A stretch of DNA of 64,000 nucleotides from JAFGTX01 sp942492225 (GCA_942492225.1 CALODS010000016.1:1-64000), one strand, 5' to 3'; counted from the first letter of the stretch, positions 8,782-18,525 are shown. Notes: generated by a model not told the origin, from the letters alone. Translations and numbers: made by a program.

Positions 8782-8810
8782 AAGATAGAGTGTCTTAAGA
8801 GTTTCGTCAA
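8782..8810 (-). promoter_or_regulatory. Promoter of the MFS gene
   Basis: On the minus strand TTGACG (8810-8805) and TATCTT (8787-8782) are 17 bp apart, about 65 bp before the MFS start codon. Confidence 0.7.
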
Positions 8811-8908
8811 CCTGAAATCTTTTTTTATGTTTGCACTTTCTGGGTATAACTTCAGTGATAGCGCTAAGAAATAATTGAGTACAATGATGAAGAAAGAGTG
8901 GGGTTGAG

Positions 8909-10432
8909 ATGAACAGACGAATGGCCATAATTGATTTAGGAACGAATTCAATTCGTATCAACATTATAGATATCAACAAATATGGTGGCTATAAAATTAT
9001 TGATTCAGCAAAGGAACGCGTAGAACTTAGCGAAGGTCTCTCTGAGTCGGGACTTATTCATATCAATGCAATCAACAGAACGTTGCTAGCGCTTGATTTT
9101 TTTAAAACACTGATTCATATCAATCAAGTGACCCATGTTCATGCATTATTTACAGGGGCTCGTACTGCTCAAAATAGAGACCTATTTATTGAACACATCA
9201 ATCGAGAAACAGAGATTGCATTTTTAACGATTGATGGTAAGAAAGAAGCTTATTACACATATCTTGGTGTAATCAATTCGATGGATTGTAACAATGGTCT
9301 TATTATAGATATTGACGGTGGCTCAACAGAAATAATGTGGATTGAAAATAGAAAACTTCATAAATCAGTTAGTTTATCCTTTGGTTCGATTGTATTGACA
9401 GAGATGTTTAGCGATATTTCTAATAAGAAAAAAAGAGTTCAAACAGCACTAGATTACGTCGATAAGGAAATGGAAAAAATAGAATGGTTACATGAAGTAA
9501 AAGGATATCCGATCATAGGCGTTGGAGGGACCATAAGGGCATTAGGTAGAATGGATAAGCATATGAATAATTACCCAATCCGAAGTATTCATAATTATCA
9601 TCTAACGACGGGTGAATTAGATTTTTTGTTTGATAAAGTATTTGTCAAACCAGATGGTAAAGAGGGTGAAATAGAAGGTGTTCATGAAGAGCGGGCGCAT
9701 ATAATTACGATGGGACTTATCCCTTTATATTCTTTGGTGCATACAATGGAATCTAAAGAATTGCGAATTAGTGGAAATGGATTACGTAATGGATACTTTT
9801 ATGAATTGTTTTTTAAATCCCTTAATCAACCTGTTGTTGTAGCGGATGTTCTTCAACACAGTTGTGAAAATTTAATTAACTGTTTTGGTATTAGAACAAC
9901 GCACGCATCTCAAGTGAAAAAATTATCACTCATGTTATTTGACCAATTGTCAGAAGATCATGACTTTAGTGTTGAAGATAGAAAAGCATTAGAAATAGCC
10001 AGTTTACTTCATGATATTGGGATGACGATTGGTTATTATGATCATCATTTACACGGCATGTACCTGTTGATGTTTAAAAGAATACATGGATTGAGGATTA
10101 AGGAACACTTGAAAGTTGCTTTTTTAGTTGGGAATCATAGAGGCGATGGCATAAAGGATATTATTACGGACTACAAATCGATGTTTTCTAAAAGGGAAAT
10201 TCAAAGAATTTTAAATGTATCACTATTCTTACAAATTGCTGAACAACTTGATAGAACGCTGAAGAGCACTATTGAAAAAATAGAAATAGAAAGATCTAAT
10301 GATTTTGTGATGATTTTTCTTTATGCTAAAGAATTTCCAACAATAGAAATAGAAGCAGCCAAAGGATTTAATGAAGAATTCAAAAAAATCTTTGGCTGCA
10401 ATTATCATTTACAGTTCAAATCAACGCTTTAA
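8909..10432 (+). CDS. Ppx/GppA family phosphatase with C-terminal HD domain
   Basis: This 507-aa protein has the ASKHA-type Ppx/GppA fold in its first 300 residues, with IIDLGTNSIR near the start, DIDGGSTEI in the second phosphate loop and GVGGTIRALG later. A C-terminal HD-like domain follows with HDIG at about residue 368. The family splits exopolyphosphate or converts pppGpp to ppGpp; sequence alone does not separate the two. The start follows GGGGTTGAG. It converges with the diguanylate cyclase gene with only 3 bp between stop codons and no visible terminator, so read-through antisense RNA is likely at the 3' ends. Confidence 0.9.
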   Translation: MNRRMAIIDLGTNSIRINIIDINKYGGYKIIDSAKERVELSEGLSESGLIHINAINRTLLALDFFKTLIHINQVTHVHALFTGARTAQNRDLFIEHINRETEIAFLTIDGKKEAYYTYLGVINSMDCNNGLIIDIDGGSTEIMWIENRKLHKSVSLSFGSIVLTEMFSDISNKKKRVQTALDYVDKEMEKIEWLHEVKGYPIIGVGGTIRALGRMDKHMNNYPIRSIHNYHLTTGELDFLFDKVFVKPDGKEGEIEGVHEERAHIITMGLIPLYSLVHTMESKELRISGNGLRNGYFYELFFKSLNQPVVVADVLQHSCENLINCFGIRTTHASQVKKLSLMLFDQLSEDHDFSVEDRKALEIASLLHDIGMTIGYYDHHLHGMYLLMFKRIHGLRIKEHLKVAFLVGNHRGDGIKDIITDYKSMFSKREIQRILNVSLFLQIAEQLDRTLKSTIEKIEIERSNDFVMIFLYAKEFPTIEIEAAKGFNEEFKKIFGCNYHLQFKSTL

Positions 10433-10435
10433 TAA

Positions 10436-12007
10436 TTATAAATCATTTCTGAAAATGCTGACTCTGTCTCTGCCTGAATGTTTGCTTTCATACATTGCGG
10501 TGTCAGCTCTTTTTACAATTTTCTCACAGGTGTCACTTCCATAAAATTCTGTAACGCCATAAGATATTGAAAAACGTTCTTCATTGAGAATGTGACTCAT
10601 ATCATGTCCTTGAAGCATGAGTCTTAAATTGTCGGCCACTAATTCTGCTGAATCAATTGCGGTATGCGGTAAAAGAATCAAAAACTCATCACCACCCCAT
10701 CGGGCAATAGAATCTTCTAAACGTAAATGTTGTCTTAAAAAAATAGCCACTTCTTGTAATACTTTATCGCCAGTATTATGACCATAAGTATCGTTAATAA
10801 CTTTGAAATAGTCAATATCACATAAAATAATCGATGATGTATATCCGTGTCTTATGCCACTAGATAGTTCTTCATTGAGCCTAAGTAGCATTGCACGACG
10901 ATTATATAGTGATGTCAGAGGATCTTGGTAAGCAATTTCTGTGATTGCTTCAAGTTCGCTTTCTGCGGTTTTTTTGTCGTTTTCTAAAACTTTATTTTTG
11001 TTTATTATTGTACTACTCATTGATGCAAATAATTTCCATGAGAGGAATAAAAGAAGGATGACTATAATTGACAGCATATATAAAATATTTTTTATCACAG
11101 AAAAATTTTTATATTGCAATTGACCTTCTTCGATTAATTCATCTATGTCATCAAGGTAGACACCAGTCGCAATAATCCAGTTAAAGGGTTCATATAGTTT
11201 CGCATAGGTCATTTTTTGACTGATTTTGTCGCTATTTAATTCTTTGAAATAATAAGTAAAAAATATTTCACCCTGTTCTTTAACCCCTTCAAGCTCTGTT
11301 AGATAAGGTTTAGCACCGGTCACATCCTGTGTTTCAGTCGAGAGCAAAAGACCTTCTGTTTCCGGCAAATTAGGATCTACTCGTCGAATAGCATAATCTT
11401 GACCACCTTCATAATTAATGACTTCATGTACCCATTGATAGCTAGTCTCATCGATTCTAAGTGATCTGATATGATTGGCGATACGCTCTTTAGTAAGTTT
11501 GTCGAGATCTTCGGTTGTAGAGTAGGTATAGATCGTTATTGTGTCGTTGAGAGGTGTTTTGATTTCTATAGCACTGCTAAGGATAGTTTCTATGGAGACA
11601 TCATGTTGATTCTTAGAACAAGCTTCAATAGCTCCTTGGTTTTCATTGACAAGGGCAAAATAAACATTTGGATAAAGGTCGCACAAACCCGTTAAATCTG
11701 CAATGTCTTCATCGCTGATAGTTGATAGTTTAGAAAGATGGCTTATCAATTTAATATTTAATAATTCGGCTTGTTCATAAAGCGTCCCGAGAATTTCATT
11801 TCGTTCTAAATCAATTTGATCAATAGTACGTTGGACGTGTCCTTTGATAAAATTTTTTTTAGTCGATAAAATATTTTCTGTAACTTTTTCAGAGACTTCT
11901 GCATTCCATTTATTAATACTATGGATGGTAAACATCCCAATTCCTAAGATGGCAGTTAACCCGAAAATCATAATTGAAATAGGGATAATATATTTTTTAT
12001 TACGCAT
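10436..12007 (-). CDS. Membrane-bound diguanylate cyclase with Cache-like sensor
   Basis: This 523-aa protein starts at the ATG at 12007, where AGGAGGTG lies at good spacing; a longer frame upstream (to 12040) lacks a site. One helix near the N-terminus, a Cache-like extracytoplasmic sensor (residues about 35-285, with EPFNWIIATGVYLDDI typical of single-Cache-2 domains), a second helix (about 300-320) and a GGDEF domain follow. GGDEF lies at 438-442. Five residues before it is RLED, a match to the RxxD inhibitory site, so an active, product-inhibited cyclase is expected. It would make c-di-GMP in response to a small external ligand. Confidence 0.92.
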   Translation of the reverse strand: MRNKKYIIPISIMIFGLTAILGIGMFTIHSINKWNAEVSEKVTENILSTKKNFIKGHVQRTIDQIDLERNEILGTLYEQAELLNIKLISHLSKLSTISDEDIADLTGLCDLYPNVYFALVNENQGAIEACSKNQHDVSIETILSSAIEIKTPLNDTITIYTYSTTEDLDKLTKERIANHIRSLRIDETSYQWVHEVINYEGGQDYAIRRVDPNLPETEGLLLSTETQDVTGAKPYLTELEGVKEQGEIFFTYYFKELNSDKISQKMTYAKLYEPFNWIIATGVYLDDIDELIEEGQLQYKNFSVIKNILYMLSIIVILLLFLSWKLFASMSSTIINKNKVLENDKKTAESELEAITEIAYQDPLTSLYNRRAMLLRLNEELSSGIRHGYTSSIILCDIDYFKVINDTYGHNTGDKVLQEVAIFLRQHLRLEDSIARWGGDEFLILLPHTAIDSAELVADNLRLMLQGHDMSHILNEERFSISYGVTEFYGSDTCEKIVKRADTAMYESKHSGRDRVSIFRNDL

Positions 12008-12162
12008 TGGACACCTCCTAAGTATCCCTATACCCAACAAAAATTAGATAAATCTATTAATATCCTTTTTATACCAAAAAATATTTAGAATCAGAATTAT
12101 AATCTTTTTTTAATAGTATTTTTAAGTAAAGAAGCGTAAGATTAGAGTATCTGGAGGCTTGT

Positions 12163-12747
12163 ATGAATATAATAAAAAGAATGAACTTGGTAGAAACAAA
12201 ATGGACTGGTGGTACAACAACAGAATTGTTTATTGCACCAGAAAATGCAGACTATATAAAAAGACAGTTTTTAATGCGTATTAGTACCGCGACGGTTGTA
12301 TTAAAAGAATCAACATTTACGCCTTTACCTGGTGTAAAAAGACATCTGATGATTCTAGAGGGTGACATGATGTTGAAACATAAAAATCATTATGAAAAAA
12401 ATTTAGGTCCTTATGAGCAAGATTTCTTTTGGGGTGATTTTGAAACATCCAGTGTGAGTGAAAGGACAGTGGTAGATTTTAATCTCATGTTGAAAGGTGA
12501 TATGAGGGGTGAATTGAAACATTATAGCATAAAAAAGGAACAAACATTAGAATCAGCAAAATTGTGTAATAAGTGTATGCACAGAGGCTTCTATTGTCAT
12601 AAAGGCAAAGCAACAATTGGAGTAAATGATAAAATAGATCGAATAGGGGAAGGCGATTATATATATTTAAGTGCACTTGAGTACAATCAAAATCTTAAAA
12701 TTATAGGCGCAGTAGAACTGATTGAAGTGACTGTTTGGAGTGATTAA
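12163..12747 (+). CDS. HutD/Ves family protein
   Basis: This 194-aa protein matches the HutD bicupin family by pattern: WTGGTTTELFIAP near the start, FLMRISTATV, the PLPGVKRHLMILEG signature and a second half ending in a cupin-like strand set. HutD proteins occur with histidine utilisation genes and are thought to modulate that pathway, possibly by binding an intermediate. No hut gene is in this window, so the role here is open. The start follows TGGAGG. The next gene begins one base after its stop codon, so the two are probably co-transcribed and translationally coupled. Confidence 0.82.
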   Translation: MNIIKRMNLVETKWTGGTTTELFIAPENADYIKRQFLMRISTATVVLKESTFTPLPGVKRHLMILEGDMMLKHKNHYEKNLGPYEQDFFWGDFETSSVSERTVVDFNLMLKGDMRGELKHYSIKKEQTLESAKLCNKCMHRGFYCHKGKATIGVNDKIDRIGEGDYIYLSALEYNQNLKIIGAVELIEVTVWSD

Positions 12748-12748
12748 A

Positions 12749-13714
12749 ATGAAAAAAATGACGGTAGCTAAAATGGCACGACACAATAAAGCGAAAAAAC
12801 CATTAGACAAAAAGTATTTAGTAACAATACCAGAAAGAACTGCCCGCGCCATACTATCCTATGGTGTTGGTATAATAGATTTAAGTATTAATACAGTGTT
12901 GCCTAAATCACTAAAAAGAACGTCCTTCTATAAAGTATCATACGGAATGATGAGAAGTTTTATTATTGAAAAAATATTAGAAATGGATAAGGAAAAAGTT
13001 GAGGAATTACATGATTTATCAGAAGATTTTGTAATAAGAAAAATTGCAGGAAATTCAATTGAAGCGTTAGGTCTTTTTACAATAAGATTTTCACCACTAT
13101 GGGTATTTGCCGTAATTAGTGATGTTACAAGGGGTAGTTCAGTTTATTTTGATACCTTAAAAAAACACTTAGTAGATAATGGTGTTATCGATTCGGGTGA
13201 GAGCATAACGTCGATTCAAGATCTACTTAATGCGCTTCAAAAAGCATCGGAGGTCACCGTTAATACTTTAGATTTGCCACCAATTGCTGTGAGAGATCTA
13301 AAAAAATGCATTAGAGAAATTAATGTCGCTTATAGCGATTTAGGTGCAGAAAGTAAAAAAGTGAATACCTTAATAGACAGTGTATGGAGTGAGATGAAAA
13401 AGTTATCTGAAGAAGAGGGTATATCCTTTGAAGCATTAAGTGGATTAATGAGTGCTGATGCACTGAAATTGTATGGCACAAAAACCGCAAATTCTACTAA
13501 ATCTTTTGTAATGGCGAATTATGAGTTGTTAGATGCTTATGTTTTCAGAAGCTATACGGAGACTCTTTCAGGCATAAAAAAAGAAGGCGTTTCATCTTAT
13601 GTTCAGAGGCACATGGAACCATTTGTCGAACTCGCTAAAGGGGTTTACGAAAAAGAGTATTTAACATGGACGGAACGCGTTATAAAAAAAGTGGATGGTT
13701 TTAGGAAAAAGTAG
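12749..13714 (+). CDS. Unrecognised 321-aa helical protein
   Basis: I do not recognise this family. The ATG at 12749 is preferred because GGAGTG (12737-12742) sits 6 nt before it; a GTG at 12740 is part of that site. The N-terminus is very basic (MKKMTVAKMARHNKAKK). One moderately hydrophobic stretch (FTIRFSPLWVFAVISDV, about residues 105-121) could be a membrane-associated or buried helix; the rest looks alpha-helical and soluble. There is no signal peptide. It follows the HutD-like gene directly and precedes the envelope polysaccharide cluster after a 54-bp gap, so it could belong functionally to either. Confidence 0.75.
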   Translation: MKKMTVAKMARHNKAKKPLDKKYLVTIPERTARAILSYGVGIIDLSINTVLPKSLKRTSFYKVSYGMMRSFIIEKILEMDKEKVEELHDLSEDFVIRKIAGNSIEALGLFTIRFSPLWVFAVISDVTRGSSVYFDTLKKHLVDNGVIDSGESITSIQDLLNALQKASEVTVNTLDLPPIAVRDLKKCIREINVAYSDLGAESKKVNTLIDSVWSEMKKLSEEEGISFEALSGLMSADALKLYGTKTANSTKSFVMANYELLDAYVFRSYTETLSGIKKEGVSSYVQRHMEPFVELAKGVYEKEYLTWTERVIKKVDGFRKK

Positions 13715-13768
13715 TGATTTGTGTTAAAATGAAAGACAATGAAATAATTAACTTACAGGAGAGATTAC

Positions 13769-14254
13769 ATGATATTAGATTCAAAAAAGAAAGTGTTTGG
13801 CATCATTAATTTACTAGATTTGATGTTGTTGTTAGTAGTTATTATTTTTATTATTGGCGGGGTAACACGCATCAACAAACATGAAAAAATTGCTGTTACA
13901 AACTTAGATACAATTGATATTGTTTTATCAGCTGAAGAGGTATCAGAAGGACTAATTGAACAAATAAAGGAAGGAGACACTTTAGTTTTTTCTGTTAAAG
14001 GGTCCCATTTTGGTGTCGTAAAGTCAAGTGAAAAAATACCTCATAAGGAATTAATAACATTAGAAGATGGGCGTCATGAGTACATGGAATTACCAGGTGT
14101 TTATGATGTACAACTTGTTGTAACTGCCGATGTTAAAATTGATGACAGTGGTGTTATGGTTAGTGGGAATCAGGTATATATTGGACAAGAAAATCGTTTA
14201 AAATCAAGATTGTACGTTTTTGATACGATGATCGATGCATTTGATATGAAATAG
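13769..14254 (+). CDS. DUF4330-like single-pass membrane protein (first copy)
   Basis: This 161-aa protein opens with KKKVFGIINLLDLMLLLVV, the conserved N-terminus of DUF4330 proteins: a short cytoplasmic segment and one membrane helix (about residues 11-32). An extracytoplasmic beta-rich domain follows, containing VYDVQLVVTADV and VYIGQENRLKSRLYVF. A second member of the family lies at 16948, and the two flank the polymerase and glycosyltransferase genes. The role is unknown; position suggests a part of envelope polysaccharide assembly. The start follows ACAGGAGAG. Confidence 0.82.
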   Translation: MILDSKKKVFGIINLLDLMLLLVVIIFIIGGVTRINKHEKIAVTNLDTIDIVLSAEEVSEGLIEQIKEGDTLVFSVKGSHFGVVKSSEKIPHKELITLEDGRHEYMELPGVYDVQLVVTADVKIDDSGVMVSGNQVYIGQENRLKSRLYVFDTMIDAFDMK

Positions 14255-14262
14255 GTGAAGAA

Positions 14263-15822
14263 ATGGTAGAAAATAGTTTAATCATAAGATGTATAGCCTG
14301 GGCTATGCAATTTTCATGGACCATTTACCAAGGAAGTCTAATAAAAAAAGCTGTTGATGGCTTATTTGTTTTTTTAAGTGAAGTATTCCGCTATAGTATC
14401 CTATATCCTATATTTACGTTTAGTCGTTTAAAAAAAGAAAGCTACCCTATGGTATTAAAAAAATGTGCAAGGGTTTACGCTTGGATTATTAAATGCCTTA
14501 ATAGTGTTTATAAGCGTGGTGTAGAGAATAGTTTTTTTGTGAAAAAAGCTGGGAAGATTTCATTTGGTCAATGGACTCAACATAGTCGGATCATAAGAGG
14601 TGTTCAACAATTTATTGGTAATGCAACTATCGAAGGAATACTCATTTCTATTTTTGCATTTTTAGTGCCTTTTGTAGGCAAACAATTATCATTAATTTTA
14701 GCATTTACAACATTTGGCTTGTTTTTAATGAGTTCAATTATCAAAGGAAATCAACAATTCTTAATAACGAAAACAAGTGTCTTGGCACTTTGTTATTTTA
14801 TAATGGTAAGTATAAATAGTTTTATGTCTATTAATCCAAGTGGTAGTATGCGTGACTTAGCCATACATACTGGTGGATTTTTAATAATGTTTGCTATTAT
14901 AAACAGTCCACTAAAGAAAAATGATTATCGTTTGATTATCGATGCTTTATTACTTGCTGGAATGTTCGTCTCTTTATACGCCATCTATCAATACGTTGCC
15001 GATGTACCTATGGGGAGTGGTTGGGTAGATGCAACACAAAATCCAGGATTAACAGTCCGCGTGTTTGGTACATTTGAAAACCCAAATATTTTTGCAGAAT
15101 TTTTAATTATGATGTTACCACTGTCTATGGCTAGAGGGGTTCAATGCCTTTCTGAAAGAAGATGGATTAACGGAATATTTTTTGGCTTGCCTGCTGGCCT
15201 TATGGCCATCGCATTGTTAATGACGGCTTCACGGGCTGGATGGTTAGGTTTTGCGTTCAGTGTTGTTATTTTTATACTGTTGGTTAATATAAAATTTATT
15301 ATTCCAATGATTTTTGCAGGCGTTGGCATGATTCCGTTGCTGCCAGAATCAATTATTCAAAGAATGAGCACTATTGGCAGTTTAAGTGATAGTTCAAATC
15401 TATACCGTTATAATCTATGGAAGAGTGCGTTTGAAATTATAAATGATTTTTTTGTAACGGGTATTGGAACAGGTTACTTAGCTTTTAGAGCAATTACACC
15501 CTATTACATGAAAAATATGGCGCCGTATCATTCTCATAATACGTATATTCAAACCCTAGTAGAATTTGGGATTGTTGGTTTGGTTATTTTTATAACGTGG
15601 TGTTACTTATTGTTTAAGGATGGTATGGATACTGCTCAAAAAAATAAAGATTTTACAGTGCGGTTGTACAGTGCAGCCTTAACAGCAGGTTTTTGTGGGT
15701 TGTTACTTCATGGAATAGCCGAACATATCTTATATTATAGCAAGATTATGTTGTTATTTTGGCTAGTAGTTGGTTTAATTGTTAAAGCAAACTATATAGA
15801 TAAAAAACTAGAAAGTGAATAA
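14263..15822 (+). CDS. O-antigen ligase / Wzy-type polymerase family protein
   Basis: This 519-aa polytopic membrane protein has a cytoplasmic-looking N-terminal 120 residues, then about 10-11 hydrophobic helices. The large extracytoplasmic loop near residues 385-430 holds GIGTGYLAFRAITP and HSHNTYIQTLVEFG, the conserved Wzy_C/WaaL pattern with the key His. Such proteins polymerise or ligate lipid-linked glycans at the outer face of the membrane. The start is 8 nt after the DUF4330 stop codon, with TAGGTGAAG as ribosome binding site. In a CsaB-containing cluster it is a candidate for secondary cell-wall polymer assembly; this is inference. Confidence 0.88.
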   Translation: MVENSLIIRCIAWAMQFSWTIYQGSLIKKAVDGLFVFLSEVFRYSILYPIFTFSRLKKESYPMVLKKCARVYAWIIKCLNSVYKRGVENSFFVKKAGKISFGQWTQHSRIIRGVQQFIGNATIEGILISIFAFLVPFVGKQLSLILAFTTFGLFLMSSIIKGNQQFLITKTSVLALCYFIMVSINSFMSINPSGSMRDLAIHTGGFLIMFAIINSPLKKNDYRLIIDALLLAGMFVSLYAIYQYVADVPMGSGWVDATQNPGLTVRVFGTFENPNIFAEFLIMMLPLSMARGVQCLSERRWINGIFFGLPAGLMAIALLMTASRAGWLGFAFSVVIFILLVNIKFIIPMIFAGVGMIPLLPESIIQRMSTIGSLSDSSNLYRYNLWKSAFEIINDFFVTGIGTGYLAFRAITPYYMKNMAPYHSHNTYIQTLVEFGIVGLVIFITWCYLLFKDGMDTAQKNKDFTVRLYSAALTAGFCGLLLHGIAEHILYYSKIMLLFWLVVGLIVKANYIDKKLESE

Positions 15823-15839
15823 AGGTAGTAGGTGATAGA

Positions 15840-16937
15840 ATGAAGATTCTCTTAGGACTAATGAGCCTTGATATTGGTGGCGCAGAAACCCATGTGGTGA
15901 CATTGGCAAAAGCATTAAAAAAGAAGGGCCATACTGTCGTAGTTGTTTCAGCAGGTGGCATTTATGAAAAAGAATTAACAGACGTTGGTGTTATCCATAA
16001 TTATGCACCACTTGGTCACAAATCTCCACAAGCTATTATTAAATCTATCGCGGCGATGAAGCGTGCGATTAAGACATATGATATTGAAATTGTTCACACC
16101 CATGGGCGAATTCCATCATTGATTGGTGGCATTGTGTCAAAACTCTATGGTTGTAAGTTTATGACAACGGTTCATGCTATGTATAAATTGAATTCTTATA
16201 AGTGGTTATCGTTCTTTGGAAATAGAACCATTTGTGTAAGTGAAGATATTAGAAATCATACAATAAATCATTATAATGTTGATAAAGATCAAATTGTATT
16301 GATTCCCAATTGTATTGATACGATGAAATTTTCAGCGATTCAAACAGAAGAAACAGATGTTTTTACAATTGGTTATGTGAGCAGGATGCAAGGAGAACTT
16401 GCTGAAAGGGCTGTAGAAATAGCGCAAATGCTAACGACATATGCATATGAGACAAATAAATCAGTCAAACTGCTCATTGTTGGTGATGGCGAAGCCTTTA
16501 ATCAAGTCGTTACAGGTATCAATCAGATTTCAAAACGCATTGCAGAGTCCTATGTTGATAAAAAAATTGAAATTCAATTATTAGGTAAACGGACGGATAT
16601 ACCTGAATTAATGCATCAAATGGATGTGGTTGTCTGTGTCTCGAGAGTAGCAATGGAAGCGATGTCTTGTGGAAAGCCTGTTGTATTACTTGGTGGAGAA
16701 GGATACGAAGGATTACTAACAGAAGAGCGTTATAATCATGCGCGGGAATCAAATTTCACTGGTAGAACGAGTAGCATGACTTTTGAAGAGACAGCGTTTA
16801 TTAAAGAAATAGAATTGTTAATATCAAATAGAGAACTTCGTGAGCAGCTCGGCAGATGGGGTAGAGAACAAATAATAAAAGAATTTAGTATTGAACAAAT
16901 TGTTGAAGAGACGATTTGTCAATATAAAGCGTTATAG
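15840..16937 (+). CDS. Glycosyltransferase family 4 (GT-B fold)
   Basis: This 365-aa enzyme has the two-Rossmann GT-B plan. The N-terminal domain starts MKILLGLMSLDIGGAETHV, the acceptor-side GGAE motif of GT4. The C-terminal domain has LLIVGDGEA and the EAMSCGKPVV nucleotide-sugar block (EX7E region). It probably adds a hexose from a nucleotide or lipid-linked donor to the cluster's polysaccharide; donor and acceptor cannot be read. The start follows AGTAGGTGATAGA, 17 nt after the polymerase gene. The downstream DUF4330 gene starts 10 nt after its stop. Confidence 0.92.
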   Translation: MKILLGLMSLDIGGAETHVVTLAKALKKKGHTVVVVSAGGIYEKELTDVGVIHNYAPLGHKSPQAIIKSIAAMKRAIKTYDIEIVHTHGRIPSLIGGIVSKLYGCKFMTTVHAMYKLNSYKWLSFFGNRTICVSEDIRNHTINHYNVDKDQIVLIPNCIDTMKFSAIQTEETDVFTIGYVSRMQGELAERAVEIAQMLTTYAYETNKSVKLLIVGDGEAFNQVVTGINQISKRIAESYVDKKIEIQLLGKRTDIPELMHQMDVVVCVSRVAMEAMSCGKPVVLLGGEGYEGLLTEERYNHARESNFTGRTSSMTFEETAFIKEIELLISNRELREQLGRWGREQIIKEFSIEQIVEETICQYKAL

Positions 16938-16947
16938 GAGGCAACAA

Positions 16948-17445
16948 ATGAAAATCATAAATGAAAAAGGTAAACTCTTTGGTCTCGTAAATGTGATTGA
17001 TTTGTTAATTGTATTAATCCTTATTATTGCGGTTGTTGGTGTTTTAAAATATAAGGATATTGGAAATATAGTTAGTAAACTTTCGTCAGATGACAGTGGA
17101 AGTATTTATATTACTTACAGTATTAATGGTGTAAAATATGTATCTTTTGAAGGTGTCTCTATGGGTGATACGTTTTTTGATGAAGATAGCCGACAAATAA
17201 TAGGAACTGTTGTAGATAAGAGTGCAACATTATCAAAATTAGCAACAACAAATAGTGAAGGGGAATTCGTTTATAGTGAAATTCCTGATCGGTATGATCT
17301 CTTGATTAAGGTAAAAGCAAAAGGTAGTTGGAATGACTTAGAAATCAATGTAAACAATGATGACATTCACATTGGCGAAAAACAAGAAATTACTTCACGT
17401 ATCAGTAATTTTTCAGCAGTAATCTACAGTATTGAAACCGAATAA
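16948..17445 (+). CDS. DUF4330-like single-pass membrane protein (second copy)
   Basis: This 165-aa protein starts at the ATG at 16948 with TAGGAGG before it; a longer frame from 16891 would overlap the glycosyltransferase and is not favoured. It begins KIINEKGKLFGLVNVIDLLIVLI, the DUF4330 N-terminus with one membrane helix (about residues 14-35). An extracytoplasmic domain of about 120 residues follows, ending with HIGEKQEITSRI, which parallels the VYIGQENRLKSRL of the first copy. It lies between the GT4 and csaB genes in an apparent operon, which ties the family to envelope glycan assembly by context. Confidence 0.85.
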   Translation: MKIINEKGKLFGLVNVIDLLIVLILIIAVVGVLKYKDIGNIVSKLSSDDSGSIYITYSINGVKYVSFEGVSMGDTFFDEDSRQIIGTVVDKSATLSKLATTNSEGEFVYSEIPDRYDLLIKVKAKGSWNDLEINVNNDDIHIGEKQEITSRISNFSAVIYSIETE

Positions 17446-17464
17446 TATACTTGGAGAAAAATAT

Positions 17465-18523
17465 ATGAAAAACGTACTAATTTGTGGCTATTATGGCTTC
17501 AAAAATATGGGCGACGAAGCATTACTCAAGAGTACTGTTGCGCTATTTAACGAAATAGATTCCAGCATATCTGTAGAAGCTCTTTCCTACAATGTAAAAT
17601 ACACAGAAGAAACAATTGGAGTGAAAGGCTTTAGCAGAAAATCCTTAATAAAATTAATTCTAAAAATATGGCAAGTCGATTGTGTTGTTTTTGGTGGTGG
17701 GTCGTTATTACAAGACGTGACCAGTTCAAAATCCTTGCTGTATTATTTAGGCATTATTATGCTTGCTAAAATAGTTAGAAAACCAGTCGCCATTATAGGT
17801 AATGGATTTGGTCCTGTTGATGGTGAGCGCAATCAACAACTTGTACGCTGGTTGCTTAACCGAGTAGATGTTATATCTGTCAGAGATGCAGGTGCATTAG
17901 AAAAAATGCGATCTATTGGCATAACGACAGATATAACCTTGTCATCTGACTTAACGTTTTTAATGCAAGGTTATACAAAGCCCTTAGTAGAAAAAGAGAA
18001 GGTAATTGGCATATCGTTGAGGCCTTGGCCATTTGAATCTAGATTTTTAACAGAAGTAGCAAAGTTTGCAGATTATATGGCTGACAAAGGGTATGAAATT
18101 CGCTTCTACCCAATGAAACAGCCCGACGATGAAATTGTATCTCAGGACGTGATGAATCGAATGGAATCAGACTGTCGCCTAATACGAGGTGCAGAATCAC
18201 CAGAAGAAATTCTAAAACATATGAGAGATTGTCAAATTTTTATCGGCATGCGTCTCCATGGATTGATATTTGCAACGAATTTGGGTATTCCCTCTGTAGC
18301 AATTGAATATGATCCTAAAATAGCGAGTTTTTCTAAGGAAGCAGAGATTTTTAATGCGGGACGTTTTGATGTAATTACCGCTGAAAATTTAATCAGAGGT
18401 GTAGAGAATCTAGAGAATAATCTTGAAGTGGTGACAGAAAAAACCCTACAAAAAAGAGAAGAATTTAAACAGAAGGCATTGTTAAATAAAAAGTTAATTC
18501 AGACAATTGTAGATAAATATTAG
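17465..18523 (+). CDS. csaB: Polysaccharide pyruvyl transferase CsaB
   Basis: This 352-aa protein starts at the ATG at 17465 (TTGGAGAA upstream). The N-terminus MKNVLICGYYGFKNMGDEAL is the family signature. The middle has VFGGGSLLQD and the C-terminal half has IGMRLHGLIFA, with the conserved His. CsaB adds pyruvate from phosphoenolpyruvate to secondary cell-wall polymers so that SLH-domain surface proteins can bind. Its presence predicts an S-layer or SLH-anchored proteins in this organism. It is the last gene of the cluster, followed by a strong terminator. Confidence 0.92.
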   Translation: MKNVLICGYYGFKNMGDEALLKSTVALFNEIDSSISVEALSYNVKYTEETIGVKGFSRKSLIKLILKIWQVDCVVFGGGSLLQDVTSSKSLLYYLGIIMLAKIVRKPVAIIGNGFGPVDGERNQQLVRWLLNRVDVISVRDAGALEKMRSIGITTDITLSSDLTFLMQGYTKPLVEKEKVIGISLRPWPFESRFLTEVAKFADYMADKGYEIRFYPMKQPDDEIVSQDVMNRMESDCRLIRGAESPEEILKHMRDCQIFIGMRLHGLIFATNLGIPSVAIEYDPKIASFSKEAEIFNAGRFDVITAENLIRGVENLENNLEVVTEKTLQKREEFKQKALLNKKLIQTIVDKY

Positions 18524-18525
18524 TA

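Noticed and set aside
8718..8979. Minus-strand open frames between the MFS and Ppx/GppA genes
   Set aside because: They overlap the Ppx start and the MFS promoter, have low-complexity translations and no ribosome binding site.
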